NCBI GenBank assembly: GCA_900539665.1 | Contig: UQCV01000036.1 | Location: 1 to 24,043, forward strand | Length of the DNA stretch: 24,043 nt | Reading direction: 5' to 3' | Source: an uncultured Succinivibrionaceae bacterium | GTDB taxonomy: Bacteria; Pseudomonadota; Gammaproteobacteria; Enterobacterales; Succinivibrionaceae | Shown here: positions 14,321-22,499 of the stretch, piece after piece | Layout: each line of letters begins with the position of its first letter | How positions within the stretch are numbered: position 1 is the first letter of the stretch | Position numbers and translations under genes: made by a program | Notes under the pieces: model-generated | The model's database searches: none | What the model was told of the DNA's origin: nothing | The model's input: only the letters and a program-made list of their open reading frames with translations

Positions 14321-14666
14321 TATAATTTGGTAAAAATTTATGTAGAGTAATTCACCTAAGGCGCAAGCAAGCCTCAAAGCAAGACCAAATGTAGCCCTCA
14401 AGGTTGTTTTAGATAATAGGTCCTTGAGACATTAGGACGTAAAGCAGTTAGACGCCAAACATGAGCTAGATTGATTCAATCTTACAACTGATTATTGCTT
14501 TGAGCTAAGGGGAAAATTGATCGCAACACAGCTTGAAAGTCACAAAAAGCTGGATAAAATTATTTAACAAGTTCACAAACCAAACACTAAAAAGTGATTG
14601 GACATGAATGGATTTAAGACCATAGAATTTTGAAATTGGCTTAAGGAAAGCTTAACAGGATTTGGT
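14321..14666 (+). promoter_or_regulatory. Promoter candidate and long leader of prc
   Basis: TATAAT (14321-14326) is the only strong -10 in the gap before prc; its -35 is not convincing. If used, it would give a leader of about 335 bases. A stem-loop, CTCAAGG (14397-14403) with CCTTGAG (14422-14428), lies in it. Nothing else was recognised, and no open frame of note occurs between 14198 and 14666. Confidence 0.35.
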
Positions 14667-16703
14667 ATGAGAAAAAGCTTGGGATTATTGATAAAAGGTG
14701 GGCTGGCAGCCGCTTTATACTGTGCATTAAGCTCAGGGGCTTTAGCGGAAAATAAGCTAACAGTGCCAACAGCTGGAGATATTCCAGCTTTAAAGCCAGA
14801 GCCACAGCAAATGGTGGCTTGTCGCCGTATTTATGGCTATTTTACTCGAGCTCATTACAAGGAAACTGACCTTAACGCAGCCTTTATAGATAAGGTTTAT
14901 GATGCTTACTTTAGATTTTTAGATTTTAACCGGACGTTGTTTACGGCCGCAGAAGCGCAAGAAATTAGACAAAGTGCACCACAGATGAAAATAAGCCTTT
15001 CAACCTGTGCTTTGGACTACCCGTTTTCTTTGTACCGTAAATTTGCAGATCGTCGTTTTGAGAAGTTTAGTTACTTTATTAAGCGATTAAACGCACCGTT
15101 TAATCTTGAAGGACAAGAGACTCTTTATATTGATTCTTCAAATATGCCGTTACCTCAAGATCGCGCAGCTTTAGAAAAGCTCTGGAGTTCATACGTCGAA
15201 AATGACTATATCAAGCTGAGACTTATGGATAAGAGCGATGAGGAAAGTCGTAAACTCCTAAAGAAACGTTATGAAAACAGCTTGCGTTTTATTGTTCAAA
15301 CTAAAAGTGAAGAAGCGTTTAGCTATTTTGAAAATGCTTTTGCTCGAGCAATCGATCCACATACTAGCTACTTATCTCCGACTGATACCTCAGAGTTCAA
15401 TGAGGATATGAACTTATCGTTAGAAGGGATTGGGGCGGTGTTAACCCAAGATGAAGATTATGTACAAATTGTATCGCTCGTTCCGGGGAGCCCGGCAGAA
15501 TTAAGCCGCAAACTAAAGGCTAAAGACCGCATTATCGGCGTGCAGCAGCATGAATCAGCTAAAGATGAAATGCTTGATGTAGTTGGGATGCGTTTAATCG
15601 ACCTAGTTCCAAAAATTAAAGGTAAGAAAGGCTCTAAAGTTACGCTTTTAGTGCAACGTGGTGATGGCGCTAATGCCCAGACCTTCAAGGTTGACTTAAT
15701 CCGTGACAAAATTAGACTCGAAGAACGAGCAGCTAAAGGTAAACTCAATGTAGTTGATGGCCATAAAGTTGGGGTTTTAACCGTTAAAAATTTCTACATG
15801 AATTTGCATGCAGATATGCAAAAAGAAATTCAGGCGTTAACCGCGCAAGGGATGGAAGCTTTAGTTGTGGATCTGCGTAACAACGGTGGTGGGTCTTTGG
15901 AAGAAGCTATTTTGTCGAGCGGGTTATTCTTTAAGAGTGGTCCGGTAGTGCAAGTTCGTGATGCGACTGGTCGAGTCATCGAGCACAGTGACACTGATGG
16001 CGTTAGCTACTACGACGGTCCGTTAGTGGTGCTCATTAACCGCTACAGCGCTTCTTCTTCTGAAATATTCTCCGGAACACTTCAAGATTTGGGCCGCGCT
16101 ATTATCGTTGGGGATCGGAGTTTTGGGAAAGGCACCGTCCAGCAAGGTAGACCTTTGGAACGTATTTACGATTACTCCGACAAGCCGTTAGGTAGTATTC
16201 TCTATACAATCGGTAAGTTCTACCGCATAAGCGGGGGCAGTAACCAGCTTCTTGGGGTTTTACCGGATGTACGCCTTTACGATCTTAACGATGAAAAGAC
16301 CGATACTGAAGGGGAACAACCAAATGCTTTACCGTGGGATCGCATTAAGGGGGCTGATTACAAGCCAGTAGCGAACTTAAAGCCGTTTGTGCCTGCTTTA
16401 CAAGAAGCTCACCAAGAACGCGTAAAACACGATGCGCTATATAACGATGTGGTAGCGGAATTATTTGATTACCAAACTTTACGTAAAGGCAATGAATTAG
16501 AGTTAAATCTTGAGCATCGAAAGGCTAAGAGTGCTCAAGCTAAGGCTAAGCATTTAGAGCTTGTCAATAAGCTGTTAGCTTTAGATGGCAAACCTCCGGT
16601 TAAGGATGTGGATGATTTACCTGATAATTACGAAGCTCCAGACTTATTGCTTCGCGAAACTGAACGTATTGCGATTGATTTAGCGGCGCAGATGAAAAAG
16701 TAA
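14667..16703 (+). CDS. prc: Prc/Tsp, C-terminal-processing (tail-specific) protease
   Basis: This 678-residue periplasmic S41-family serine protease has a signal peptide (MRKSLGLLIKGGLAAALYCA..., cleavage likely after ALA-27). A helical N-terminal domain is followed by a PDZ domain (about 240-335; LEGIGAVL, VPGSPAE) and the S41 catalytic domain (about 365-540; VVDLRNNGGGSLEEA). By alignment with E. coli Prc (S430, D441, K455), the catalytic residues are S463 in RYSASSSE, D474 and K488 in SFGKGTVQQ, with spacing exactly conserved. The C-terminal part matches the DUF3340 region of Prc. The length equals E. coli Prc (682). Prc trims C-termini such as that of PBP3 and degrades tagged proteins and murein hydrolases. 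It is preceded by a long leader and followed by a terminator. Confidence 0.96.
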   Translation: MRKSLGLLIKGGLAAALYCALSSGALAENKLTVPTAGDIPALKPEPQQMVACRRIYGYFTRAHYKETDLNAAFIDKVYDAYFRFLDFNRTLFTAAEAQEIRQSAPQMKISLSTCALDYPFSLYRKFADRRFEKFSYFIKRLNAPFNLEGQETLYIDSSNMPLPQDRAALEKLWSSYVENDYIKLRLMDKSDEESRKLLKKRYENSLRFIVQTKSEEAFSYFENAFARAIDPHTSYLSPTDTSEFNEDMNLSLEGIGAVLTQDEDYVQIVSLVPGSPAELSRKLKAKDRIIGVQQHESAKDEMLDVVGMRLIDLVPKIKGKKGSKVTLLVQRGDGANAQTFKVDLIRDKIRLEERAAKGKLNVVDGHKVGVLTVKNFYMNLHADMQKEIQALTAQGMEALVVDLRNNGGGSLEEAILSSGLFFKSGPVVQVRDATGRVIEHSDTDGVSYYDGPLVVLINRYSASSSEIFSGTLQDLGRAIIVGDRSFGKGTVQQGRPLERIYDYSDKPLGSILYTIGKFYRISGGSNQLLGVLPDVRLYDLNDEKTDTEGEQPNALPWDRIKGADYKPVANLKPFVPALQEAHQERVKHDALYNDVVAELFDYQTLRKGNELELNLEHRKAKSAQAKAKHLELVNKLLALDGKPPVKDVDDLPDNYEAPDLLLRETERIAIDLAAQMKK

Positions 16704-16767
16704 GGTTATGGCGTTTTAGCAAAGACCAAACGGTTAGCCTAAATCTAAAAAGCTTTAGCCAAATGTT

Positions 16768-16817
16768 AATCCCAAACTAAGCCCTTATTTTGGGGGCACC
16801 GTAAGCTTGGGATTTTT
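16768..16817 (+). terminator. Terminator of prc
   Basis: AATCCCAA (16768-16775) pairs with TTGGGATT (16807-16814), with an inner GCCC/GGGG helix, followed by T5. The end of its T tract forms the TTTAT pentamer next to which the IS element is inserted. Confidence 0.8.
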
Positions 16818-16888
16818 ATCTAAAATCTCCAAGAAGACTCCTTCCTCTTTAGGTGGGAGATGAATTGTTTTTTTTGCTCTTACCTCTT

Positions 16889-16917
16889 TTGAACTTAAAT
16901 ATATGATATAATATAAT
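16889..16917 (+). promoter_or_regulatory. Sigma70 promoter of tnpB inside the IS element
   Basis: TTGAAC (16889-16894), a 17-base spacer and a perfect TATAAT (16912-16917). The hexamers are near consensus, and the tnpB start lies about 30 bases downstream. Confidence 0.65.
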
Positions 16918-16946
16918 TAAGTATAAAAAAAATGGGTTTAAGCTCT

Positions 16947-18190
16947 ATGTATCTTATAGTTAAATAACAACTTAAACATCTTTCTAAAGAAGAGTATCTT
17001 TCACTTAGAGAGCTTTCACATACTGCTAAAAATCTATATAACCAAGCTGTATATAATATTAGGCAATACTATTTTCAAGAGAATAAATATCTTAATTATC
17101 AAAATAATAATTCTCTTTTAAAAAGTAGTGAGAACTATAAAACTCTTAATTCTAATATGTCACAACAGATTCTTAAAAAAGTTGATGGTTCTTTTAAGTC
17201 TTTTTTTTGGACTTCTTAAAAAGAAAAATAAGGGAATGTATAACGCTAAAGTTAAACTTCCTAATTATCTTCCTAAGAATAGTTTTAGTACTCTTATTAT
17301 TGGTTTTGTTAGACTTAATGAAGATACATTTGTAATTCCATATTCCAATTCTTTTAAAAAGATTTCAATTAAGATTCCACCTATTTTACTTGATAAAAAG
17401 ATTAAAGAGATTAGGATTATTCCTAAATTTAACGCTAGGTTCTTTGAAGTTCAATATACTTATGAAGTAGAAGAAGAACAAAGAAATTTAGACAAAAACC
17501 ATGCACTAGCTATTGATTTTGGAATTAATAATCTTGCAACTTGTGTTACAAGCAAATGCAAGTCTTTCATCATAGATGGTAAAAAACTAAAATCTATTAA
17601 TCAGTGGTTTAATAAAGAAAATGCTCGTCTTCAAAGTATTAAAGATAAGCAAAAATATGGTAAAAAACCAACTTTAAGGCAAAAATATCTATATAGTTCT
17701 CGCAATAATAAAGTAAATGACTATATGTCTAAAACAGCAAGAAAGATAATAAACTACTGTTTAGAAAATAATATAGGTACTTTAATATGTGGATACAATA
17801 AAACTTTCCAAAGAAACAGTAATATTGGAAAAGCGAATAATCAAACTTTTGTTAATATTCCTTTTGGAAAGTTAAGAGAAAAACTTGAATACTTATGTAA
17901 GTTATACAGCTTAAGATTTGTAGAGCAAGAAGAAAGCTATACATCAAAGTCAAGTTTTTTTGATATGGATATTTTGCCAAAATTCAAAATTTGAAAGTGA
18001 TAAACCTCAAACTTACTCTTTTTCAGGAAGGAGAATAAAGAGAGGACTATATCAAACTTCAAAAGGTTATATATTTAATGCAGATGTAAATGGAGCATTA
18101 AATATACTAAGAAAAAGTAATGTAGTGGACTTAGAAGTCCTATACAGTAGAGGTGAAGTGGACACACCTGTAAGAATAAGGATAGCATAG
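16947..18190 (+). pseudogene. tnpB: TnpB RNA-guided endonuclease, disrupted
   Basis: Joining the frames restores a TnpB of about 410 residues, the RuvC-fold, omegaRNA-guided nuclease of IS605-type elements. There are three lesions. A TAA at 16965-16967 sits where the family has Gln (VK-Q-QLK). A T8 run near 17205 has one T too many; T7 restores FKSFFGLLKKK. A 7-bp tandem duplication of CAAAATT near 17980-17993 also shifts the frame; removing one copy restores LPKFESDKPQTYSFSG. RuvC residues remain: Asp in LAIDFGINN (codon 17515) and Asp in NADVNGALNIL (codon 18083). No CxxC zinc ribbon is visible. At the usual RuvC-II site the sequence reads LICGYNK, with no Glu, while EESYTSK lies downstream. 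Codon use is much more AT-rich than in the neighbours. Confidence 0.9.
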
Positions 18191-18263
18191 CTATCAAACT
18201 TCTTTAGAATTACTCTAATGAGTAATTACGAAGCTCCCACCTCTTTAGGTGGTGAGTAGTTCA
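18119..18263 (+). ncRNA. Probable omega/reRNA scaffold at the 3' end of the IS
   Basis: The last tnpB codons and the right end contain a chain of short perfect hairpins: GGACTT/AAGTCC, AGGTG/CACCT, GATAGC/GCTATC, ATTACTC/GAGTAAT and CCACC/GGTGG. This organisation is known for TnpB guide RNAs, which read through the right end into flanking DNA that acts as the guide (here from 18264). The near-copy at 10066-10210 keeps these pairings almost entirely. Transcription is inferred, not seen. Confidence 0.5.
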
Positions 18264-18305
18264 CTACAAAGAACCTTGTTTCACGTAACGACCTAAGGCA
18301 TAGAG

Positions 18306-18314
18306 TGCTATAAT
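18306..18314 (+). promoter_or_regulatory. Extended -10 promoter of pepN
   Basis: TGCTATAAT is a full extended -10 element (TATAAT 18309-18314), so the weak -35 matters less. It lies 43 bases outside the right end of the IS element and about 42 bases before ATG 18357, so the insertion leaves the core promoter intact. Confidence 0.65.
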
Positions 18315-18356
18315 TAAAATGGTTTGAAGGATTTATAAAAAGAGGAACAAAATTTC

Positions 18357-21026
18357 ATGAGTCAAAGCACCCACACTGAAAAGAAGCGCCTTGATTACCG
18401 CGCTCCAGATTTTACTGTTACTGATGTTGAATTATCATTTTCCTTGGATTTAAACGCGACTATCGTGACGGCTGTAAGCCATGTCGTGCGTAAAACTACA
18501 GACAAATCAACCCCTTTAGTGCTTGATGGGGACTCTTTGAAGCTCTTAGACGTTAAGGTTAATGGGGCGCCATGTGCTTGGGCGGAAACTCCGACTACTT
18601 TAACCTTAAACGACGTACCTGATGAATTTGATTTAACTATCAAGACGCAAATTGCTCCTGCAGCTAATACAGCTTTGATGGGGCTTTATGTGTCTGATGG
18701 CAAATTCTGTACCCAATGTGAACCGGAAGGGTTTAGACGAATCACTTATTTCTTGGATCACCCAGATGTGTTAGCGCGTTATACCACTCATGTAAGTGCT
18801 AAAGCAGGGGCTTATCCATTTATGTTATCAAACGGTAACATGATTGCCGATGAAACCAAAGATGGGGTGCGGACCGTTACTTGGCAGGATCCATTCCCTA
18901 AGCCATCTTACCTTTTTGCTTTAGTTGCCGGTGACTTTGATGAATTAAGCCGCACCTTTAAGACTAAATCAGGGCGTGAAGTGGCCGTTCGTCTTTATGT
19001 GGACCGTGGTCAAGCAGCTCGTGGTACCATTGCGATTGAATCTATCTTAAAGGCGATGGCTTGGGATGAACAACGTTTTGGGTTGGAATACGATTTAGAC
19101 CGTTTTAATGTGGTAGCGGTAGATTTCTTCAACGCTGGGGCGATGGAAAACAAGAGCTTGAATATTTTTAACTCCAAGTTCGTGTTAGCTGACGCGCAAA
19201 GTGCGACTGATACCGATATGGAAAACGTGCTTTCCGTAATTGGGCATGAATATTTTCATAACTGGACCGGGGACCGTGTAACTTGCCGTGACTGGTTCCA
19301 ACTTTCTTTAAAAGAAGGTTTAACAGTGTTTAGAGATCAAGAATTCTCTAGCGACTTAGGTTGTCGTCCGATTGAACGTATTAAGGCGGTTGAAGTAATT
19401 CGGGGCCCTCAGTTTGCTGAAGATGCTAGCCCTATGGCGCACCCAATCCGTCCTGATTATGTGATGGAAATGAATAATTTCTACTCCGTAACTGTTTATG
19501 ACAAAGGGGCTGAAGTTATTAGAATGATGCATACTATACTCGGCGAAGAAAAGTTCCAAGCAGGCATGCAGTTATACTTTAAGCGCCATGATGGTAGAGC
19601 GGTAACTTGCGAAGACTTTGTGTCAGCTTTAGAAGATGCTTCAGGGGTTGATCTCAAAGCGTTTCGTAATTGGTATTCACAAGCCGGGACTCCAGTAGTT
19701 ACTGTAGGCATGGCTTGGGATGAAAATGCTCAGACTTGCACTTTGTCTTTACGCCAAAAAACTCCGGCGACCCCACGTCAAAGCCACAAAGAACCGTTTG
19801 TTATTCCAATGCGTTTAGCTTTTTATACTGAAGACGGTCAACGTATTGCTTTAAAGCGAGCTGGAAAGGAATTAGCCGAAGTTCAGATTTTAAGTCAAAA
19901 CGAAGAAACTTGGGTGTTTGATGAAGTTGCAGCGCGTCCTGTAGTTGCCCTCTTAGGGGACTTTAGTGCGCCAGTGAAACTTGAATACCCATATACTGAT
20001 ACTGAGCTTAATACCCTCCTTAAGTATGCGGCTGATGATTTTATTCGTTTTGATGCGGTTCAAAGCCTAATCAATCGTTATGTGGAAGTGAACGTTTCTA
20101 ATTATGAACGTAAGCAACCATTTACGACCCCAGCTTCTTTGTGTGCGGCGTTTAAGTTTATCTTAAAAGACCAAGGTTTAAGTCGCCGCTTCAAAGCCTT
20201 TATGCTTCGCTTGCCATCTATAAATACTTTGTTGGGGCTCTTTAAGGTTGTGGATGTAACTGCAGTTTGTGCCGTATACAATCACTTAGCAGATACTTTA
20301 GCAACTGAGCTTGGGGCGGAATTTTTAAGTCAATATAACGCTCAATTAGCTGAATTTAAGGCTCGTGTCGCTAGTAAGGCTCCAAGTGTGGCAACTGAAG
20401 AACAAATGGGTGAACGTGCGTTAGCTGGGGTAACTTTAGCGTATAGCGCGCATGCTTTAAAACTAAAGGGCCAGGCTCAAGAAGCTTCCGCCTTGGTCTT
20501 AAATCACTTCGAGTTAGCCGACAACATGACTGATACATTAAGTGCCATGAATACGGCGTGCAAGCTTGAATTAGCTTGCCGGGAACAAATTTTAGCGGCC
20601 TATGAAGCTAAGTGGCATGATAATGCGTTAGTCTTTGATAATTACTTCAGAGCAGTTAGCATGGCCGCTACGCCAAATACCTTAAAGGCGGTTAAGGCTT
20701 TGCTTAAGCATCCATGTTTTGATATAAACAATCCAAACCGTGTGCGCGCGTTAGTGGGGAGTTTTGCGATGGCTAACCCAGAATGTTTCCATGCGCAAGA
20801 CGGCTCTGGTTATGAATTTTTAACCGATATCTTAATTGAGCTTAATGATAGTAATCCGCACGTAGCAGCTCGCATTATGACCCCGATGATTTCATTGAAT
20901 AATTTCGATGAAGGGCGTCGCGCTAAGATCAAAGCTTGCTTTGCGCGTTTAATGGCTTTACCAAATCTCTCAACTTCAATTTATGAAAAGATTGATAAAG
21001 CTTTAAACGATACTACGAAAGCTTAA
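18357..21026 (+). CDS. pepN: Aminopeptidase N (PepN), M1 family
   Basis: This 889-residue cytoplasmic zinc aminopeptidase removes N-terminal residues from peptides in the last steps of protein turnover. The exopeptidase motif GAMEN is at residues 261-265, within FNAGAMENKSLNIFNSK. The zinc site HEYFH is at 297-301 (HExxH), and the third ligand E320 is in LKEGLTVFRDQEF. The N-terminal beta domain (about 1-190) and the long C-terminal helical domain (about 550-889) follow the E. coli PepN plan (870 aa). The ribosome binding site GAGGAA lies about ten bases before ATG 18357. An extended -10 promoter lies between the gene and the upstream IS element, and a strong terminator follows at 21133. Confidence 0.97.
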   Translation: MSQSTHTEKKRLDYRAPDFTVTDVELSFSLDLNATIVTAVSHVVRKTTDKSTPLVLDGDSLKLLDVKVNGAPCAWAETPTTLTLNDVPDEFDLTIKTQIAPAANTALMGLYVSDGKFCTQCEPEGFRRITYFLDHPDVLARYTTHVSAKAGAYPFMLSNGNMIADETKDGVRTVTWQDPFPKPSYLFALVAGDFDELSRTFKTKSGREVAVRLYVDRGQAARGTIAIESILKAMAWDEQRFGLEYDLDRFNVVAVDFFNAGAMENKSLNIFNSKFVLADAQSATDTDMENVLSVIGHEYFHNWTGDRVTCRDWFQLSLKEGLTVFRDQEFSSDLGCRPIERIKAVEVIRGPQFAEDASPMAHPIRPDYVMEMNNFYSVTVYDKGAEVIRMMHTILGEEKFQAGMQLYFKRHDGRAVTCEDFVSALEDASGVDLKAFRNWYSQAGTPVVTVGMAWDENAQTCTLSLRQKTPATPRQSHKEPFVIPMRLAFYTEDGQRIALKRAGKELAEVQILSQNEETWVFDEVAARPVVALLGDFSAPVKLEYPYTDTELNTLLKYAADDFIRFDAVQSLINRYVEVNVSNYERKQPFTTPASLCAAFKFILKDQGLSRRFKAFMLRLPSINTLLGLFKVVDVTAVCAVYNHLADTLATELGAEFLSQYNAQLAEFKARVASKAPSVATEEQMGERALAGVTLAYSAHALKLKGQAQEASALVLNHFELADNMTDTLSAMNTACKLELACREQILAAYEAKWHDNALVFDNYFRAVSMAATPNTLKAVKALLKHPCFDINNPNRVRALVGSFAMANPECFHAQDGSGYEFLTDILIELNDSNPHVAARIMTPMISLNNFDEGRRAKIKACFARLMALPNLSTSIYEKIDKALNDTTKA

Positions 21027-21132
21027 AGTAAATTCTTACTTAAAGTGAATTTGGTTTAAAGCTTGAATTGGTTGGGGCTTAAAGCGCAAATTATTTAAGA
21101 CTCCAATTAAATTAACTTTAACTTAAATTTTT

Positions 21133-21167
21133 AATAGCCTTAACCTGCAAAAGGTTGAGGCTATTTT
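21133..21167 (+). terminator. Intrinsic terminator of pepN
   Basis: A 14-bp stem with one G-U pair joins AATAGCCTTAACCT (21133-21146) to AGGTTGAGGCTATT (21152-21165), ending in T4. Confidence 0.88.
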
Positions 21168-21245
21168 GCAAAATATTTGGTTTTAACAAACTTAGTATTT
21201 GAAAGTTGAACGTTTGTTTGCTTAAGCCACGGACAAGGAACATTT

Positions 21246-21467
21246 ATGGCTCGTGAATTCATTTTTAGACTTGCTATGCCTGCAGAGCAGGTACTTGCTA
21301 TCTATCAAGGTGTGGGGAAGGTGCTAGTCCAAACGGAAACTGGGCTCCGTGTGCAAATAAATGCTAGCCATTTAAGACGTTTTACCACTCGAGACGGGAT
21401 TTATGGACGTTTTAGAATGCTTGTAGATGATCATAATCGAATGCTTGCTATTGAAAAAATTAGTTAA
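21246..21467 (+). CDS. DUF2835 family protein
   Basis: This 73-residue cytoplasmic protein has the DUF2835 pattern of marine and enteric gammaproteobacteria: an initial F.F.L/A strand with a tyrosine-gly pair (IYQGVGKVLV), then TGLRVQINASHLRRF, then RDGIYGRFRMLVDDHN and a terminal LAIEKIS. The function is unknown. The fold is probably small and all-beta. A good ribosome binding site, AAGGAA, precedes ATG 21246. It stands alone between the pepN terminator and a decayed gene. Confidence 0.8.
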   Translation: MAREFIFRLAMPAEQVLAIYQGVGKVLVQTETGLRVQINASHLRRFTTRDGIYGRFRMLVDDHNRMLAIEKIS

Positions 21468-21503
21468 GTTTTAGGAGTAAGAACTACTTTAAGGAACCGC
21501 TAA

Positions 21504-22261
21504 ATGAGTAAAAAAACAATGTTGTGGAACTATGTGCTTGCGGTCCTTTTAGACGCCGTAGTGAGCTTAAATGCGGTGGCTAAAACAGATGATGGTAGTG
21601 AAGCTAGCGCAATTTTTGATCTCATGGAAGCATCTCCAGAAACGCTTAAAGTAAATGATACAGTGACTTTAGGACGCTACTACATCAACGATGACACGCA
21701 TAAATAACCGGTGGAATGGCGCGTGTTAGCGCTAAAAGACCACAAGGCCTTACTTATTAGTAAATATGCCTTAGGCGCTAAAACGCTGGAAAATTCGTAT
21801 TCTGATGAGACGTCCTGGGCCAAAAGTACACTTAGAGCGTGGTTGAATTGGGAATTTTTTTGGAAGTTTTTAGCGAGGCTGAGAAAGGACGGATCGTTAC
21901 TTCTTTAGTAAAAAACCAAGACATTAATGAGTTTCGGATAAATGGTGGTGATGATACTTACGATCGTGTGTTTTTGTTAAGTGTTGATGAGGCGCGAGCC
22001 TATTTTAAAGATGCAAATGATCGTTTGGTACAACCAACTCCATATGCTAAAAGGCATGGCACCTGGGCCGGGGCATACAGTGGTAATACTTGGTGGTGGT
22101 TACGGACTCGAGGCCGTTTTACCAATCACTTTGCTTATGTTGATAATGAAACTGATATAAGAGTAAAAGGATTGGCTGGTTCTATTTATAACGGTGCAGT
22201 ACGCCCAGCTTTATGGTTTAACTTAAAAGATTTAAAAAATGAAAGCCTTAAAAACAAGTAA
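21504..22261 (+). pseudogene. Exported DUF6273-type protein, disrupted
   Basis: Three frame segments form one gene of about 252 codons. It begins with a probable signal peptide (MSKKTMLWNYVLAVLL..., Ala-rich end near residue 25). The body has the DUF6273 pattern: PVEWRVLALKDHKALLISKYAL, TSWAKSTLRAWLN, F.EAEKGRI, DDTYDRVFLLSVDEARAYF, PTPYAKRHG, WWWLRTRG and VRPALWF. The first lesion is an in-frame TAA at 21705-21707, just before PVEWRVL. The second is a single-base loss in the T run at about 21854-21860 (T7; T8 restores WLNWEFFLEVFSEAEKG). The family is usually extracellular or surface-associated and resembles the formylglycine/SUMF-like fold; its role is unknown. The frames after each lesion remain well conserved, so inactivation is recent, or one lesion is a sequencing error. 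Confidence 0.8.
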
Positions 22262-22422
22262 CAAGAGTAACTAGAGCAATAAAAGAAGCAAAAGCTGATG
22301 TTAACATGCTAGTCCTAGGTTCTATTTATTTTGGGGAGTAAACTAAGACTACATAAGCCCCTAAAGCTTAGGCGTAGCGACTTAAGTCACCCAAAATAAC
22401 GGCAAATTCTTAAAGAATAATC

Positions 22423-22454
22423 TATAATAGCAACATGATGAAAGCTTAAGCTTT
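22423..22454 (+). promoter_or_regulatory. Promoter -10 and leader palindrome of pyrD
   Basis: TATAAT (22423-22428) lies about 70 bases before pyrD with no clear -35. It is preceded by a small dyad, ATTCTTAAAGAAT (22406-22418). The transcript leader contains a 14-bp palindrome, AAAGCTTAAGCTTT (22441-22454). In E. coli pyrC and pyrD, a leader hairpin and start-site choice control translation by pyrimidine level. Similar control here is only a possibility. Confidence 0.4.
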
Positions 22455-22499
22455 GTAAGTGTAGCTAAGCCATGAATTTTACAGCTAAAGGAAATTTTA

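Larger units (their letters stand above)
16820..18263 (+). mobile_element. IS200/IS605-type element with tnpB only (IS1341-like)
   Basis: The element is 1444 bp. Its boundaries come from comparison with the remnant at 10053 and the left end at 1-81: the left tip CTAAAATCTCC follows TTTAT (16815-16819) and the right tip is GTAGTTCA. An imperfect left hairpin lies at about 16838-16859, and the right hairpin CCACC/GGTGG lies near 18237-18252. There are no terminal inverted repeats and no target duplication, as expected for this family. It encodes one tnpB-like frame (broken) and no tnpA, so movement would need TnpA in trans. It sits between the prc terminator and the pepN promoter and disrupts neither gene. 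Confidence 0.85.

Noticed and set aside
17128..18190. Two separate genes (288 and 76 codons) in the IS element
   Set aside because: Both are pieces of one TnpB. Correcting the T run and the 7-bp duplication joins them into a single family-like protein.
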